Assembly (NCBI GenBank): GCA_947468275.1
Contig: CANIKO010000006.1
Span: 1 to 64,000 of the forward strand
Direction of reading: 5' to 3'
DNA from: Bacteroidota bacterium
GTDB lineage: Bacteria > Bacteroidota > Bacteroidia > NS11-12g > UBA9320
Length of the DNA stretch: 64,000 nucleotides
How positions within the stretch are numbered: the first letter of the stretch is position 1; every line of letters begins with the position of its first letter. Under the pieces are notes generated by a model that had not been told where the DNA came from, ran no database searches, and saw nothing but the letters and a program-made list of their open reading frames with translations. The translations under genes and the position numbers were made by a program. Positions 44,493-54,718 of the stretch are shown here, piece after piece.

Positions 44493-45215
44493 ATGCATAA
44501 GCTGTTTTTATCGATATTGTTTCTTTTAATTGGTTTTATTTCAAAAAGCCAATCATCTGAACGCACATTTTATGGCGGCGCTTTATATAAATCTTCTGGA
44601 TTAGGTATTTGTTTTCAAAATAAATTTGATACAAAAAAAGAAATTGGCAAACAATTTGACTTAGAACTCTCCACCTATCACCACCCTCAAGAAACCAAAA
44701 CATTCAATACAGAAGTAAACAATCCTTCAGGATTTGTTTTTGGAAAACTTAATAAAGTCTTACTCGTAAAATCACAATATGCATTTAGGTATAAAATATC
44801 TCAATTTTCTGATGCTCAAAGGGTAGGCATTGATTTAATATGTGGAGCTGGAGTTTCATTGGGAATTTTTAAACCTGTATATATTAATTTAATTTATCCT
44901 GACCCATCTGGTTATGAGGTAATTGTTTCAGAAAAATATGACCCCACAAAACATACCGATAAAACAAAAATAGCCGGATACGCAGATGAAAGGGTTGGCT
45001 TGAATGAAATAAATTACAAAGCAGGAATTACCGTTTCAGCGGGAGTAGGATTCACTTGGGGTTATTTCACTAGCTATCCCAAGCATCTTGAAACAGGATT
45101 TTATATAGAATATTTCAATAAAGGCTTGCCTGTAATGGCATTAACAAAAAATAAAAGTATTCAGAATGGGATATTTTTAAAACTATTTTTAGGAAAAAAA
45201 GTCGCTAAAAATTAA
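44493..45215 (+). CDS. Outer-membrane beta-barrel-like protein upstream of lipA
   Basis: The 240-aa product from ATG 44493 has a signal peptide (MHKLFLSILFLLIGFISKSQ). The rest consists of alternating amphipathic strands with Gly/aromatic turns (GAGVSLGIFKPVYINLIY, AGITVSAGVGFTWGYFTSY, NGIFLKLFLGKK), consistent with a small outer-membrane barrel. I do not recognise a named family. A start at 44448 would put 15 residues before the signal peptide and is rejected. It precedes lipA by 54 nt. Confidence 0.72.
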   Translation: MHKLFLSILFLLIGFISKSQSSERTFYGGALYKSSGLGICFQNKFDTKKEIGKQFDLELSTYHHPQETKTFNTEVNNPSGFVFGKLNKVLLVKSQYAFRYKISQFSDAQRVGIDLICGAGVSLGIFKPVYINLIYPDPSGYEVIVSEKYDPTKHTDKTKIAGYADERVGLNEINYKAGITVSAGVGFTWGYFTSYPKHLETGFYIEYFNKGLPVMALTKNKSIQNGIFLKLFLGKKVAKN

Positions 45216-45227
45216 AGCAAAACGATA

Positions 45228-45258
45228 TTGGTGAAACGAAGTTATAAAAATATATTTG
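45228..45258 (+). promoter_or_regulatory. Promoter for lipA (TTG-N20-TATATTTG)
   Basis: TTG at 45228-45230 and TATATTTG at 45251-45258 are spaced by 20 nt. The box lies 11 nt before the ATG at 45270. Confidence 0.6.
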
Positions 45259-45269
45259 CGGCTTAGCAG

Positions 45270-46139
45270 ATGATAGAGTTACCTACCCTTGAACAACCGC
45301 GGCAAAGGACAAAACCGGATTGGTTAAAAATACAATTACCAACTGGTCCTAATTATGCAAGTGTTAAAAAAATTGTTAGAGAGAACAAACTACATACTAT
45401 TTGCGAAGACGGCAATTGCCCTAATATGGGCGAGTGTTGGGGCTCAGGAACTGCAACACTAATGATATTAGGCAATGTTTGTACACGATCATGTTCATTT
45501 TGTGCAGTAGCAACGGGCAGACCAAATGAATATGATTTGGACGAACCCAAAAGAGTAGCTGAGGCAGTAAAACTTATGAAACTAAAACATTGCGTTATTA
45601 CATCGGTAAACCGCGATGAGCTGAGTGATAAAGGAAGCAATGTGTGGGCGGATACAATAAGAAGGATAAAAATAATGAATCCTGAAATTACCATTGAAAC
45701 TTTAATTCCTGACTTTAAGTCAGATTGGGAAGCATTGGAACGAGTTTTGAACGAAAAACCAGAAGTTATTTCACATAATATGGAAACCGTGAAACGACTA
45801 TACAGAATTGTTAGGCCACAAGCCAAATACGAACGCAGCCTTGAACAAATAAAACGAACCAAAGATTATGGCTTAAGGACAAAAAGCGGTATAATGGTAG
45901 GGCTAGGTGAAACTGAAGAAGAGGTATTTGAAATAATGGATGATTTAGTAGTGAATGGTTGTGATGTAATGACAATAGGCCAATATTTGCAACCCACCAA
46001 AATGCATTTACAGGTAAAAGAATATGTTACCCCAATGCAATTTGCCAGATATAAAGAAGTTGGCTTAAAAAAAGGATTTAAAATTGTAGAATCAGGACCA
46101 ATGGTTAGATCCTCCTACCACGCTGAAAAACACGTTTAA
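45270..46139 (+). CDS. lipA: Lipoyl synthase
   Basis: The 289-aa radical SAM enzyme inserts two sulfurs into octanoyl groups on E2 or GcvH proteins, giving lipoate. The auxiliary 4Fe-4S cluster cysteines are in [13 protein letters not shown] (about 45-57). The radical SAM CxxxCxxC motif is CTRSCSFC (about 71-78). The C-terminal [13 protein letters not shown] carries the conserved RSSY that binds the auxiliary cluster. Its product is needed by the two 2-oxoacid dehydrogenases whose E1 genes are in this window. Confidence 0.97.
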   Translation: MIELPTLEQPRQRTKPDWLKIQLPTGPNYASVKKIVRENKLHTICEDGNCPNMGECWGSGTATLMILGNVCTRSCSFCAVATGRPNEYDLDEPKRVAEAVKLMKLKHCVITSVNRDELSDKGSNVWADTIRRIKIMNPEITIETLIPDFKSDWEALERVLNEKPEVISHNMETVKRLYRIVRPQAKYERSLEQIKRTKDYGLRTKSGIMVGLGETEEEVFEIMDDLVVNGCDVMTIGQYLQPTKMHLQVKEYVTPMQFARYKEVGLKKGFKIVESGPMVRSSYHAEKHV

Positions 46140-46176
46140 AAAGTAAGTTAAAAACAAAAATAAAACAAAAAAACAA

Positions 46177-48819
46177 ATGAAGAAAATTATGCTATTTTCA
46201 ATTGGATTTGCGCTAGTAGCAGGTTCAATTTTTTTCTCGGTAAATTCATTCAAAGGATATTATACCGCAGAAAATCAAATCAGCCAAAAGCAATTCTCCT
46301 CCATGAAAGGATTAGAAATGCTTTATAAAATGAAGGCCAATCAAAACACAGGATTGGTTGATTTTGCTGATGTATCTGCAGCAAGATCTCAACTTAATTC
46401 GATGCGCTTATTCAAAGCTGGGTTTCCTTTGATATGGGAAGAATCAGGTCCTGATAATGTTGGTGGCCGATGCAGAACTATCCTAGTCGACAAGACTAAT
46501 CCAAGTATAATTTATGCTGCTGGAGTTTCAGGTGGTATTTTTAAATCCACAAATTACGGAGCTTCTTGGAATGCAATAAATGACGCCTTCCCAACCTTGG
46601 CATTTCAAAGTTCTTGCCAAACCATAGATGGTACTGTTTATTTTGGTTCTGGTGAATATGGTGGAGGATTTGGCGGCGGTGGTCCTGATGTTGAGGGAAG
46701 TTCTAATATTGATGGTGAAGGAATTTTTAAAACAACTGATGGCAATACCTTTACTCAAATTTCTACAACGAAGTCAATCTCTCAAATATATTCTATGTCT
46801 GCTGACCCAAAATCCAATATTGCTTATGCAGGAACCAATTTAGGTCTCAAATACACAGATGATGGTGGAACAACTTGGAAAAATGCATATACAGGCTCAT
46901 GCCGCGATGTAAAAGTGGCGAGCAATGGAACAGTAATCGCTTATATAGGCGGTAAAATTTACCGTTCAACAACTGGAACAACCTCCGGAAGTTATGTAGC
47001 GTCAACAGGCATTACAAATTCATTTAATCGTTTAGTTATTGGAATCTCCCCACAAGACCCCAACTATGTTTATGTGTTATTATCATCAGGTGGTAGCAAC
47101 CCAAATAATTTTGGTGGATTGTATCAATCAACCGACGGTGGTATTAGTTTTAGTTTATTAGTTGCAGCAGGAAGTCTTACTTTCAATCCTTTAAACCAAG
47201 GAGCTGGTGGACAGGGCAATTATGATCTTTGCATTGCTGTTCATCCGCGAGATAAAGAAAGAGTTATGATGGGTGGTGTGACCATGGCAGAATGGACTAA
47301 AGCAAAAGGACCATATGAAATGAATAATGGAGTTCATTCTGATCAACATTGGATAACGTTTGACACAATGTCTAGCCCAATAAGAATGTATGTTGGTAGC
47401 GACGGGGGATTTGCCCATTCCTATAATGATGCATTCACCTATTTTGTAGCATCAAATTTAGGATTTAACGTAACACAGTTTTATGGTATAGCTGCTAGTT
47501 CTGACGGAGATATAATAGGTGGAACTCAAGACAATGGGACACTTCATATAAGTAAGGTAGGAACAGAAAAAAAACGTGCCTTGGCTATTTATGGAGGAGA
47601 TGGTTTCCGTGCTGAAATTTCACAGATAAACCACAATTACTTTATAGGTGAAACTTATAATGGTGGTATTGCCCGTTCGCAAAATAAAGGAGCAAGTATG
47701 TCTTCCATTTTTGATAAACGCGTTCCTAGATTCAAACACACTCCAGGAAGTCAGAATCTAGAAGCCGACCCAAGTGGTCCGTATATTAAGGCTCCATTTA
47801 ATACACCCATTAAATTATCGGAATTTGATTCTGTTTCGCGTTTATATGTTGGTGCGGATGAGTGTATATGGATGGTAGAACATGTACTTAATTATATTAA
47901 AAGCCCAGTTTGGTTCAAAGTAAGTAGTTTTACCGGAGCCTTTATAATAGAGGCATCGACTAATGGCAGGTATGTTTTTGCTGGAAGATCCAACGGACAA
48001 TTGGTAAGAATAAAAGTTCCCGTAACATATTTAGATACTGTAAAAAATCTAAATCCTACGGTAATTTATCCAACTTGCGTTACTGATAATATTACTGGAA
48101 ACCTTCCAAGTGGTCGCTTTATCACCGGTATTGCAGTAGATAAAAGTGATAGTAACCGACTTATTGTTACACTTGGTAATTATGGCAACGCCAATTTTAT
48201 TTATTATACCGAAAATGCTTTAGCTCCAGTTCCTACCTGGAAAAGTGTTCAAGGAAATTTACCGGCTATGCCTGTTTATGACGCCGAATTTGTTTATGAC
48301 AACCCTAATATGATTGTGATTGGAACAGATTTAGGTATTTATGGAACTACAAATATAACCTCAAGTAGTGTTAGCTGGACTGCTCAAAATACAGGAACTT
48401 CTGCTAGCAAGCCATTCCCTATCGTAGCTACTTACGAACTTCGCCAGGTAGAAAATAAAGCAGGGGATATAGGTTCGGTAATAGTTGCTGGTACACATGG
48501 ACGCGGTATTTTTGAAACTCATACCCTGTTTACAGGTATTAAAAATCCTGATGGCACAACTTCAGCTCAATTAAGTATATATCCAAATCCAGCCACTGAA
48601 TACACCACTGTTCAATATTCAATTTCTCAAAAAGACAATATTGCAATATCTGTTATGGATTTAACTGGAAAAATTGTTTACCAAAAACAAATAAACAATG
48701 AAACTCCAGGTTTGAAAAAACAAAGAATTGAAACTGATAATTTACCAAAAGGCACTTACATCATTCAAATAGCAGGCACCAAACATAAAGGCGCTGCTAA
48801 GATGATTGTTCAGAAATAA
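46177..48819 (+). CDS. Secreted BNR-repeat protein with T9SS type A sorting domain
   Basis: The 880-aa protein has an N-terminal signal/anchor (MLFSIGFALVAGSIFFS). Residues about 85-780 contain BNR/Asp-box units such as GGIFKSTNYGASWN, GIFKTTDGNTFTQI, TDDGGTTWKN and LYQSTDGGISF, with a GGFGGGGPDVEG loop. The C-terminus (LSIYPNPATEYTTVQYS ... DLTGKIVYQKQ ... KGTYIIQIAG) is a type A T9SS sorting domain. The opening WEESGPDNVGGR parallels WKELGPDYPSYVGG in the protein at 11468, so the two are paralogues, but this one lacks FN3 domains. No hydrolase active site is evident. A strong terminator follows. Confidence 0.9.
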   Translation: MKKIMLFSIGFALVAGSIFFSVNSFKGYYTAENQISQKQFSSMKGLEMLYKMKANQNTGLVDFADVSAARSQLNSMRLFKAGFPLIWEESGPDNVGGRCRTILVDKTNPSIIYAAGVSGGIFKSTNYGASWNAINDAFPTLAFQSSCQTIDGTVYFGSGEYGGGFGGGGPDVEGSSNIDGEGIFKTTDGNTFTQISTTKSISQIYSMSADPKSNIAYAGTNLGLKYTDDGGTTWKNAYTGSCRDVKVASNGTVIAYIGGKIYRSTTGTTSGSYVASTGITNSFNRLVIGISPQDPNYVYVLLSSGGSNPNNFGGLYQSTDGGISFSLLVAAGSLTFNPLNQGAGGQGNYDLCIAVHPRDKERVMMGGVTMAEWTKAKGPYEMNNGVHSDQHWITFDTMSSPIRMYVGSDGGFAHSYNDAFTYFVASNLGFNVTQFYGIAASSDGDIIGGTQDNGTLHISKVGTEKKRALAIYGGDGFRAEISQINHNYFIGETYNGGIARSQNKGASMSSIFDKRVPRFKHTPGSQNLEADPSGPYIKAPFNTPIKLSEFDSVSRLYVGADECIWMVEHVLNYIKSPVWFKVSSFTGAFIIEASTNGRYVFAGRSNGQLVRIKVPVTYLDTVKNLNPTVIYPTCVTDNITGNLPSGRFITGIAVDKSDSNRLIVTLGNYGNANFIYYTENALAPVPTWKSVQGNLPAMPVYDAEFVYDNPNMIVIGTDLGIYGTTNITSSSVSWTAQNTGTSASKPFPIVATYELRQVENKAGDIGSVIVAGTHGRGIFETHTLFTGIKNPDGTTSAQLSIYPNPATEYTTVQYSISQKDNIAISVMDLTGKIVYQKQINNETPGLKKQRIETDNLPKGTYIIQIAGTKHKGAAKMIVQK

Positions 48820-48831
48820 TTTTAGATTATA

Positions 48832-48869
48832 AAAAAAAACCGCTTGAATTACTTCAAGCGGTTTTTTTT
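48832..48869. terminator. Bidirectional rho-independent terminator
   Basis: CCGCTTGAA (48840-48848) pairs perfectly with TTCAAGCGG (48853-48861) around a TTAC loop, flanked by eight A on the left and eight T on the right. It serves the BNR gene on the plus strand and the TPR gene on the minus strand. Confidence 0.92.
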
Positions 48870-48893
48870 ATGGTTATTTTTTCTTTAAACCAT

Positions 48894-50699
48894 TTAGCTT
48901 CCAAGTTCATCTTTGAGAATTTTTTGCCTTTTGCGGGCTTCTACTGAATATAGGCTACTGTTAAAATCAAAGATTAACTTTTCATAGGTTTCTTTGGCTT
49001 TCTGCTTATCTTTTAATTTAAAATCATAAATGCGAGCTAAATTATACAAAGCATTGTCGGCTAAAATATCATACCCGTATAACTTTACAATAGCCTCATA
49101 CAATTTTATCGCTTGTGGTAAATCTCTCTTTTTTTCCATGATACGAGCCTTGGCAAATAAAATATCATCATCCAAATCATGCTTAGGAAATTTAAAAGGA
49201 AAAAGGTTCAAAATTTCTAAAGCTTTATCCAGATTATTTTGAAAAATATAAAGGTCCGCTTTGGCAAACTCAGCCAAGGCATCTGTTGTACTGTCGAGCC
49301 CTGTATTTTCTTGAATCATCAAGCTCAATTCAATAGCATCATTAGATATTAATTGAGTCGTGGCCGTTTTTAAAATATCCAATTGCTCCTTGGCCCACTC
49401 AAAATCTGCATTGAAATAAGACAAACGAGCATTCCTGAATTTAGCTTCCTGCCCCAAGGGGTCTTCTTTAAAATCTTTATCAACCTGGCTATAAAGTAAC
49501 TGAGCTTCCCAAATATCGCCACTTACAAGGTAGGCATCCGCCAATTGCAGTTTTGACTCTGCAGCAAAACGCGGTTGCACTCCAGGTATGGTATTTATTT
49601 CTTCTAAAAAAGCCATTGCCTTAGTAATATCATGCTGATAAAACATATACAAATCAGCCAATTGTTTAACACACAATGAGGTGTTAGAAGTTTTTCCAAA
49701 GCGATTTAAAAAAGCATTAAATTCTTGAACCGTGCTATTGACATATTGTGCACTATCATTTATTCCAGTGGTAATAACGAGATATTTTGTTTCGAGCATA
49801 CCATAGGTGGCATTAACAAAATAGGAACCCGTTTCACCATAAAGAATAACATTTTTATAACATTCTACAGCAGTTTCAAAATCCTGATTAGTGAGGCAAA
49901 TTTCAGCTAAATCAATTAAACGCTGCCCTTCTCCTTTTTCACGTTTATCAATTGACAAACATTGTCTGAATGCACCTGCGAAATCTCTACTTTGAATAAA
50001 AGTCCAGATAAAAAGATCATCAAAAATAGGACGATTTGGAAATCGCTGGATATTTTGCAAGCAGTTTTCTTTTAAAAAATCAATATCCGCTTTATTTTCA
50101 AATACTCTATAAAGGTATCCTTTGGCTTTATCTAGATGGTCATCAGACTCCTTAATCAATTCAAAACACTCAGTTACCAATGCTTTATTACGCTTGGTTA
50201 AAACGTAAAGGTCTAATAAATTTTCAGAGAATACAGTTTCTGATTGTAACGCTTTTCGTGCTACCATATAGGCACTAATTGAAAGGTCAGGCAAATCCCT
50301 TCTTAAAAAAGCAGTAGCCAATTGCAAAGTATTTTCAGGATTTTTATTGAGGGAAGCAAGCAATAAATTGTAAATATCAAATGCATCCTTCGTTTTACCT
50401 TGACGTTGCAATAAAAAGCCCTGATCTACCTTGTAAAAATAATTATCAGGAAACTTCTTACCTTGCCGCTTTATCATTTTTTCAGCATCTTCATATGCCT
50501 TGAGTTCGAGATAACAACTCAATAAATTTTGATAGTAATAGGGCGATGAATAGTCCTTTTTTAAAAGCTTTTCATATAGAATTACGGCCTTATCATATTC
50601 CTTATTGTTCAAAAATTCAGCCGCAAGTTCTTCGTCATTTACCTGACTATAGCTCATAAAAGGAAGTATTAAAAAAAGGAATACCCAAAGGTTTTTCAT
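48894..50699 (-). CDS. TPR-repeat periplasmic protein
   Basis: The 601-aa product has a signal peptide (LWVFLFLILPFMSYSQ). It is built almost wholly of tetratricopeptide-type helical repeats (DKAVILYEKLLKKDYSSPYY, AYEDAEKMIKRQGKKFPDNY, DKALEILNLFPFKFPKHD, AIKLYEAIVKLYGYDILAD), with the last repeats resembling BamD/YbgF-like units. It has no lipobox. Probably a periplasmic scaffold; the partner is unknown. ATG start at 50699. Confidence 0.87.
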   Translation of the reverse strand: MKNLWVFLFLILPFMSYSQVNDEELAAEFLNNKEYDKAVILYEKLLKKDYSSPYYYQNLLSCYLELKAYEDAEKMIKRQGKKFPDNYFYKVDQGFLLQRQGKTKDAFDIYNLLLASLNKNPENTLQLATAFLRRDLPDLSISAYMVARKALQSETVFSENLLDLYVLTKRNKALVTECFELIKESDDHLDKAKGYLYRVFENKADIDFLKENCLQNIQRFPNRPIFDDLFIWTFIQSRDFAGAFRQCLSIDKREKGEGQRLIDLAEICLTNQDFETAVECYKNVILYGETGSYFVNATYGMLETKYLVITTGINDSAQYVNSTVQEFNAFLNRFGKTSNTSLCVKQLADLYMFYQHDITKAMAFLEEINTIPGVQPRFAAESKLQLADAYLVSGDIWEAQLLYSQVDKDFKEDPLGQEAKFRNARLSYFNADFEWAKEQLDILKTATTQLISNDAIELSLMIQENTGLDSTTDALAEFAKADLYIFQNNLDKALEILNLFPFKFPKHDLDDDILFAKARIMEKKRDLPQAIKLYEAIVKLYGYDILADNALYNLARIYDFKLKDKQKAKETYEKLIFDFNSSLYSVEARKRQKILKDELGS

Positions 50700-50864
50700 T
50701 TATTAGCTAATTAATTTTTATTTTCAACTAGATGCATTATCTAATCTGTAATTTGATTGCAAATATCGAATGTTATTAATTAAAAAATGTTGTTTTATCG
50801 TAAATAGTCAACAAATCTCAAATCATAAATGCACATTCATTTATATTATTTTTTTAAAATAAAG

Positions 50865-50895
50865 GCATTCGCGAATGCTTCGCATTTCTCAAATC
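50865..50895 (-). repeat. Dispersed repeat copy B with 14-bp perfect palindrome GCATTCGCGAATGC
   Basis: GCATTCGCGAATGC at 50865-50878 is a perfect palindrome. The whole 31-nt segment, read in reverse complement, matches 15274-15302 with three substitutions and a 2-nt gap. It lies just upstream of the hscA-like promoter box. Confidence 0.7.
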
Positions 50896-50906
50896 GCAAA
50901 TAGGTT

Positions 50907-50914
50907 TATCTTTG
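50907..50914 (+). promoter_or_regulatory. -7 box TATCTTTG before the hscA-like gene
   Basis: TATCTTTG ends 10 nt before the ATG at 50925. A weak TTTC at 50885-50888, 18 nt upstream, lies inside the repeat copy B and could be the -33 element. Confidence 0.5.
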
Positions 50915-50924
50915 CGCTTTACAA

Positions 50925-52817
50925 ATGGCAATTATACCAATTAATATAAAAGACGGAACCATCAAAAAAGAAGACTACATTGTTGGTATTGATTTAGGAA
51001 CAACCAATAGTTTGGTAGCTATTATTGATAAAGCAACCGGAAAACCGGTGGCCATTGAAGGAAAAGATAAAGAGGTAATTGTTCCATCTATTATTTACCT
51101 AAACCCAAACGGAGAAATGCTGGTGGGGAACGAGGCCAAACCATTTTTAATTACTGACCCTTCCAATACTATTTTTTCAGTAAAGCGATTGATGGGAAAA
51201 TCCTATAATGATGTTGCCGAAAAAGAATCTTTATTTAGCTATAAGGTAATTGACGATAATAGCGAAAGCCTTGTAAAAATTCAGTCGGGCAATAGATTTT
51301 ATACGCCTATTGAGCTGTCTTCTTATATTTTGAAAGAGCTAAAAAATCGGGCTGAAACAGCCTTGAATGCTAAGATAAACAAAGCGGTAATTACAGTTCC
51401 GGCTTATTTTAACGATGCTCAACGACAAGCCACGCGCGATGCCGGAAAAATAGCAGGTTTGGATGTTTTGCGAATTGTAAATGAACCAACAGCGGCAAGT
51501 TTAGCTTATGGCTTGGGATTAAATCAGGAAGAACAAAAAACGATAGCCGTATATGATTTGGGAGGAGGGACCTTTGATATTTCTATTTTAAATATTCACA
51601 GCGGAATATTTGAAGTGCTTTCCACTCATGGCGATACTCACTTAGGTGGTGACGATTTCGACAAAGCTATTTTTAACTATTGGCTAGATAATAATCCAGA
51701 GTTAAAAAATCTTTTAAAAACAGATTCCTCGCATCTTCAAAATTTGAGATTAATGGCGGAAGAAGCAAAAAAACAACTTTCAACTTCCCTCAATTTTGAA
51801 ACAAATTTTATCTCGCCTAAGGCAGATCAAAGTTCAAATTTCAAATTAGATATAAGCCGGGAAAAATTTGAACAACTCGTTCAACCTATTGTGGCATTAA
51901 CCATCCAATCTTGCAAGCAGGCCATGAAAGATGCAGGAATACTTAATAAGGATATAAATGAAGTGATAATGGTCGGAGGAAGTACACGGGTAAATTTGGT
52001 AAAAGAAGAAGTTAAAAAATTCTTTGATAAAACCACCTTGAATGATTCCTTAAATCCTGACGAAGTGGTGGCTTTGGGCGCTGCTGTGGAAGCAGATATT
52101 TTAGCCGGAAACCGCAAAGATATTTTACTGCTGGATGTAACGCCATTATCATTGGGTATTGAAACTTTAGGAGGCTTGATGGATGTAATAATTCCCCGAA
52201 ATAGCAAAGTGCCGCAGCGGGCTGCCAGAGAATATACTACTTCAAAAGACGGTCAAAGTAATTTGCGAATTAGTATTTATCAGGGTGAACGTGATAATGT
52301 TGATTTTAATCGAAAATTAGGAGAGTTTAACTTATCCGGAGTTCCAGGAATGCCAGCAGGAATGCCAAAAATACAAATATCATTTATGTTAGATGCTGAT
52401 GGGATTTTAAAGGTTTCAGCTAAAGAATTGCGTTCAGGAGTAGAACAAAACATTGACGTAAAACCGCAGTACGGTTTAACCGATGCTGAATTGGAAACAA
52501 TGCTTTTGGATTCATTACAAAACGCTAAAGAGGATATGAATTTCCGTTCAATTCAGGAGGCTAAAACCGAGGCCGAGCAATTAATTTACGCAACTACACG
52601 TTTTATAGAAAAAAACCAAAATGAACTTACAGCTGTTGAAATAAACACCACCAAACAATTGGTTGAATTGCTTGAAAAAGCAACATCTGCAGAAAATAAA
52701 GACCAAATATTAAAGGCGCATGAAGAACTTAATGACTTTACAAAAACCTTTGCCGAACGGCTTATGGACAAAGCCATCGTTATGGCACTTAAGGGAAAAA
52801 CAATCGATGGCAAATAG
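50925..52817 (+). CDS. hscA: Hsp70-family chaperone, HscA-like
   Basis: The 630-aa protein has the Hsp70 ATPase motifs: phosphate 1 [14 protein letters not shown] near 21-34, connect region [13 protein letters not shown], phosphate 2 [14 protein letters not shown] near 205-218 and adenosine [13 protein letters not shown] substrate-binding beta domain ([16 protein letters not shown]) and a helical lid follow. The C-terminus ([17 protein letters not shown]) resembles HscA, the chaperone for Fe-S cluster transfer from IscU, rather than the acidic tail of DnaK. No isc genes are adjacent, so the assignment rests on sequence alone. Overlaps the next gene by 11 nt. Confidence 0.85.
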   Translation: MAIIPINIKDGTIKKEDYIVGIDLGTTNSLVAIIDKATGKPVAIEGKDKEVIVPSIIYLNPNGEMLVGNEAKPFLITDPSNTIFSVKRLMGKSYNDVAEKESLFSYKVIDDNSESLVKIQSGNRFYTPIELSSYILKELKNRAETALNAKINKAVITVPAYFNDAQRQATRDAGKIAGLDVLRIVNEPTAASLAYGLGLNQEEQKTIAVYDLGGGTFDISILNIHSGIFEVLSTHGDTHLGGDDFDKAIFNYWLDNNPELKNLLKTDSSHLQNLRLMAEEAKKQLSTSLNFETNFISPKADQSSNFKLDISREKFEQLVQPIVALTIQSCKQAMKDAGILNKDINEVIMVGGSTRVNLVKEEVKKFFDKTTLNDSLNPDEVVALGAAVEADILAGNRKDILLLDVTPLSLGIETLGGLMDVIIPRNSKVPQRAAREYTTSKDGQSNLRISIYQGERDNVDFNRKLGEFNLSGVPGMPAGMPKIQISFMLDADGILKVSAKELRSGVEQNIDVKPQYGLTDAELETMLLDSLQNAKEDMNFRSIQEAKTEAEQLIYATTRFIEKNQNELTAVEINTTKQLVELLEKATSAENKDQILKAHEELNDFTKTFAERLMDKAIVMALKGKTIDGK

Positions 52818-53457
52818 ATATTTTATAATTCTTTTGGTTAGTTTTATTCTTAGTAATACAGCTAAAAGTCAAACGTATTTGCCCGATGACAAATATCGTG
52901 TGGGACTTAAAGCTGGCCCGTCAGCTAGTTTGCTTTTGGGCACTGCATTATCTAAGCCATCTGTAAATATGGGTTTTACTGGAGGGGTGTATTATAAATA
53001 CAAACTTAAAGGTGGATTTCATTTTCAAACAGAGGTTTCAGCCACTTTTAGAGGATCGCGATTTAAAGGTAATTCTGATTCGGGATATAATAAATTCAGC
53101 CTATTTTATATGGATGCAGCCCAATTAGTGCTTTATGATCTTCAAAAAGGCAAACTTACTCATGCTGCCGTTTTGGGAGTTCAACCCTCTTTTTTAATTC
53201 AATCATGGGTTTACAGCCCTAACAATCAATATCGCCCTGCGGCTAGAACTATAGCCCTTAATGGTGCTGATATTTTTGTGGTTTTTGGGTATCAGTACAA
53301 TAAAAAAATTATTGGCGTACAATCCGTTTTTAAAATTGGTTTAACCAATATTAATCGCGGTTTAAATATGTATACTTTTGATAATAGACATCTTGGACCA
53401 ACCAATAACAGTGGAACAATTAGAAATATAAGTTGGGAAACAACCATCTCCTTTTGA
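52807..53457 (+). CDS. PorT-like outer-membrane beta-barrel protein
   Basis: The 216-aa product starts at ATG 52807 ([22 protein letters not shown]), inside the last codons of the hscA-like gene. The mature part shows the outer-membrane-beta-barrel pattern ([50 protein letters not shown] end with terminal Phe) shared with PorT-family barrels. Its role is unknown. The TGA stop overlaps the TTG start of the following flavoprotein, so the three genes are probably translated in series. Confidence 0.82.
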   Translation: MANRYFIILLVSFILSNTAKSQTYLPDDKYRVGLKAGPSASLLLGTALSKPSVNMGFTGGVYYKYKLKGGFHFQTEVSATFRGSRFKGNSDSGYNKFSLFYMDAAQLVLYDLQKGKLTHAAVLGVQPSFLIQSWVYSPNNQYRPAARTIALNGADIFVVFGYQYNKKIIGVQSVFKIGLTNINRGLNMYTFDNRHLGPTNNSGTIRNISWETTISF

Positions 53458-54686
53458 AAAAACAAATAGCCATCATTGGCGGCGGAGCTGCAGGTTTTTT
53501 TTGTGCAGCAATACTTGCTGAAATATTCACTCCCAATCAAATCACAATTTTTGAACGGGCTGAAAATGTACTTCAAAAAGTAAAAATATCAGGTGGTGGC
53601 CGCTGCAATGTAACCCATGCCAGCACTGAGCCTAAAGAACTTGTAAAAAACTATCCGCGCGGAACCAAAGAATTATTAGGGCCATTTTATACCTTCGATA
53701 CTCAAAATACCATTGACTGGTTTGCAAGTCAGGGAGTGGAACTGAAAACCGAAGCCGACGGACGGATGTTCCCTACCACCGATTCATCACAAACTATTAT
53801 TGACTGCCTATGGAAAGCTACGGTTCTTAAAGGCGTTGTTCTTAAAACCCGTTGCGGAGTTAGTAATTTTAGTAAAGAAAACAACCAATGGAAACTAACC
53901 ACAGATAAAGGTGAATTTTATGCAGATGCTTTGCTAATAGCCAGCGGAAGCAGCCCAAATTTCTGGAACATTATTACCAACGCTACCAACCATACTTTGG
54001 TAGCTCCGGTTCCATCATTGTTTACGTTTAATTGTTTGTCGCCTTTGTTTCAAAACCTTTCGGGCGTGGCGGTGCAAAATGCGGAAGTAAAAATTTTAGA
54101 AAGCAAATTTGCAGCCACCGGCCCGGTTTTAATAACGCATTGGGGATTGAGTGGCCCGGCAATTTTGCGCTTGAGTGCTTGGGGTGCAATATGGCTCAAT
54201 GAAAAAGATTATAAATTTACGATAGCGATAAATTGGAAACCCGGCTGGAACAAACAACAGGCGTTTGACTGGTTGCAACTGATGAAAAAGCAACATCCCA
54301 AGAAAAAACTGGCTACCTTAAATCCTGAATTGCCCACCCGATTATGGCATAGTTTAATTTTAAACTCTGTTGGAAATGAGGAACGAATGCTAGCCGACTT
54401 AACCAATATTATTTTAGAAAAAATAGCCACGGCCCTAACTTCCACCCAACTTAACATCAATGGAAAAAGCACCTTTAAAGATGAGTTTGTAACCGCCGGA
54501 GGTATTGCTTTAAACGAAATAGATTTTAAAACCTTTCAAAGCAAACTGCACCCGGGTTTATTTTTTGCCGGTGAGGTTTTAAATATTGATGCCATCACCG
54601 GAGGCTTTAATTTTCAGGCGGCTTGGACAGGTGGATATTTGGCGGCGAAGGGGATCGAGGGGTATTTGGAATATTTAGCAAAATAA
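53454..54686 (+). CDS. BaiN/HI0933-type FAD-dependent oxidoreductase
   Basis: The 410-aa flavoprotein has an N-terminal dinucleotide-binding motif (IAIIGGGAAGFFCAAILAE, residues 5-23). The family motif VKISGGGRCNVTHA lies near 43-56. FAATGPVLITHWGLSGPAILRLS lies near 220 and a C-terminal FAD site (GLFFAGEVLNIDAITGGFNFQAAW) near 365-390. Related proteins are annotated as NAD(P)/FAD oxidoreductases of unknown physiological substrate. The TTG at 53454 gives the canonical [11 protein letters not shown] start; an ATG at 53433 would add seven residues and overlap the barrel gene by 25 nt. Confidence 0.9.
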   Translation: MKKQIAIIGGGAAGFFCAAILAEIFTPNQITIFERAENVLQKVKISGGGRCNVTHASTEPKELVKNYPRGTKELLGPFYTFDTQNTIDWFASQGVELKTEADGRMFPTTDSSQTIIDCLWKATVLKGVVLKTRCGVSNFSKENNQWKLTTDKGEFYADALLIASGSSPNFWNIITNATNHTLVAPVPSLFTFNCLSPLFQNLSGVAVQNAEVKILESKFAATGPVLITHWGLSGPAILRLSAWGAIWLNEKDYKFTIAINWKPGWNKQQAFDWLQLMKKQHPKKKLATLNPELPTRLWHSLILNSVGNEERMLADLTNIILEKIATALTSTQLNINGKSTFKDEFVTAGGIALNEIDFKTFQSKLHPGLFFAGEVLNIDAITGGFNFQAAWTGGYLAAKGIEGYLEYLAK

Positions 54687-54706
54687 CCCACGATTTAAAT
54701 GGTGGG
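54687..54706. terminator. Palindrome between convergent genes
   Basis: CCCAC-G-ATTTAAAT-G-GTGGG is a near-perfect 20-bp palindrome directly after the flavoprotein stop and 12 nt after the ebfC stop on the other strand. It lacks a T-run, so termination efficiency is uncertain. Confidence 0.45.
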
Positions 54707-54718
54707 CTATCGAAATAT

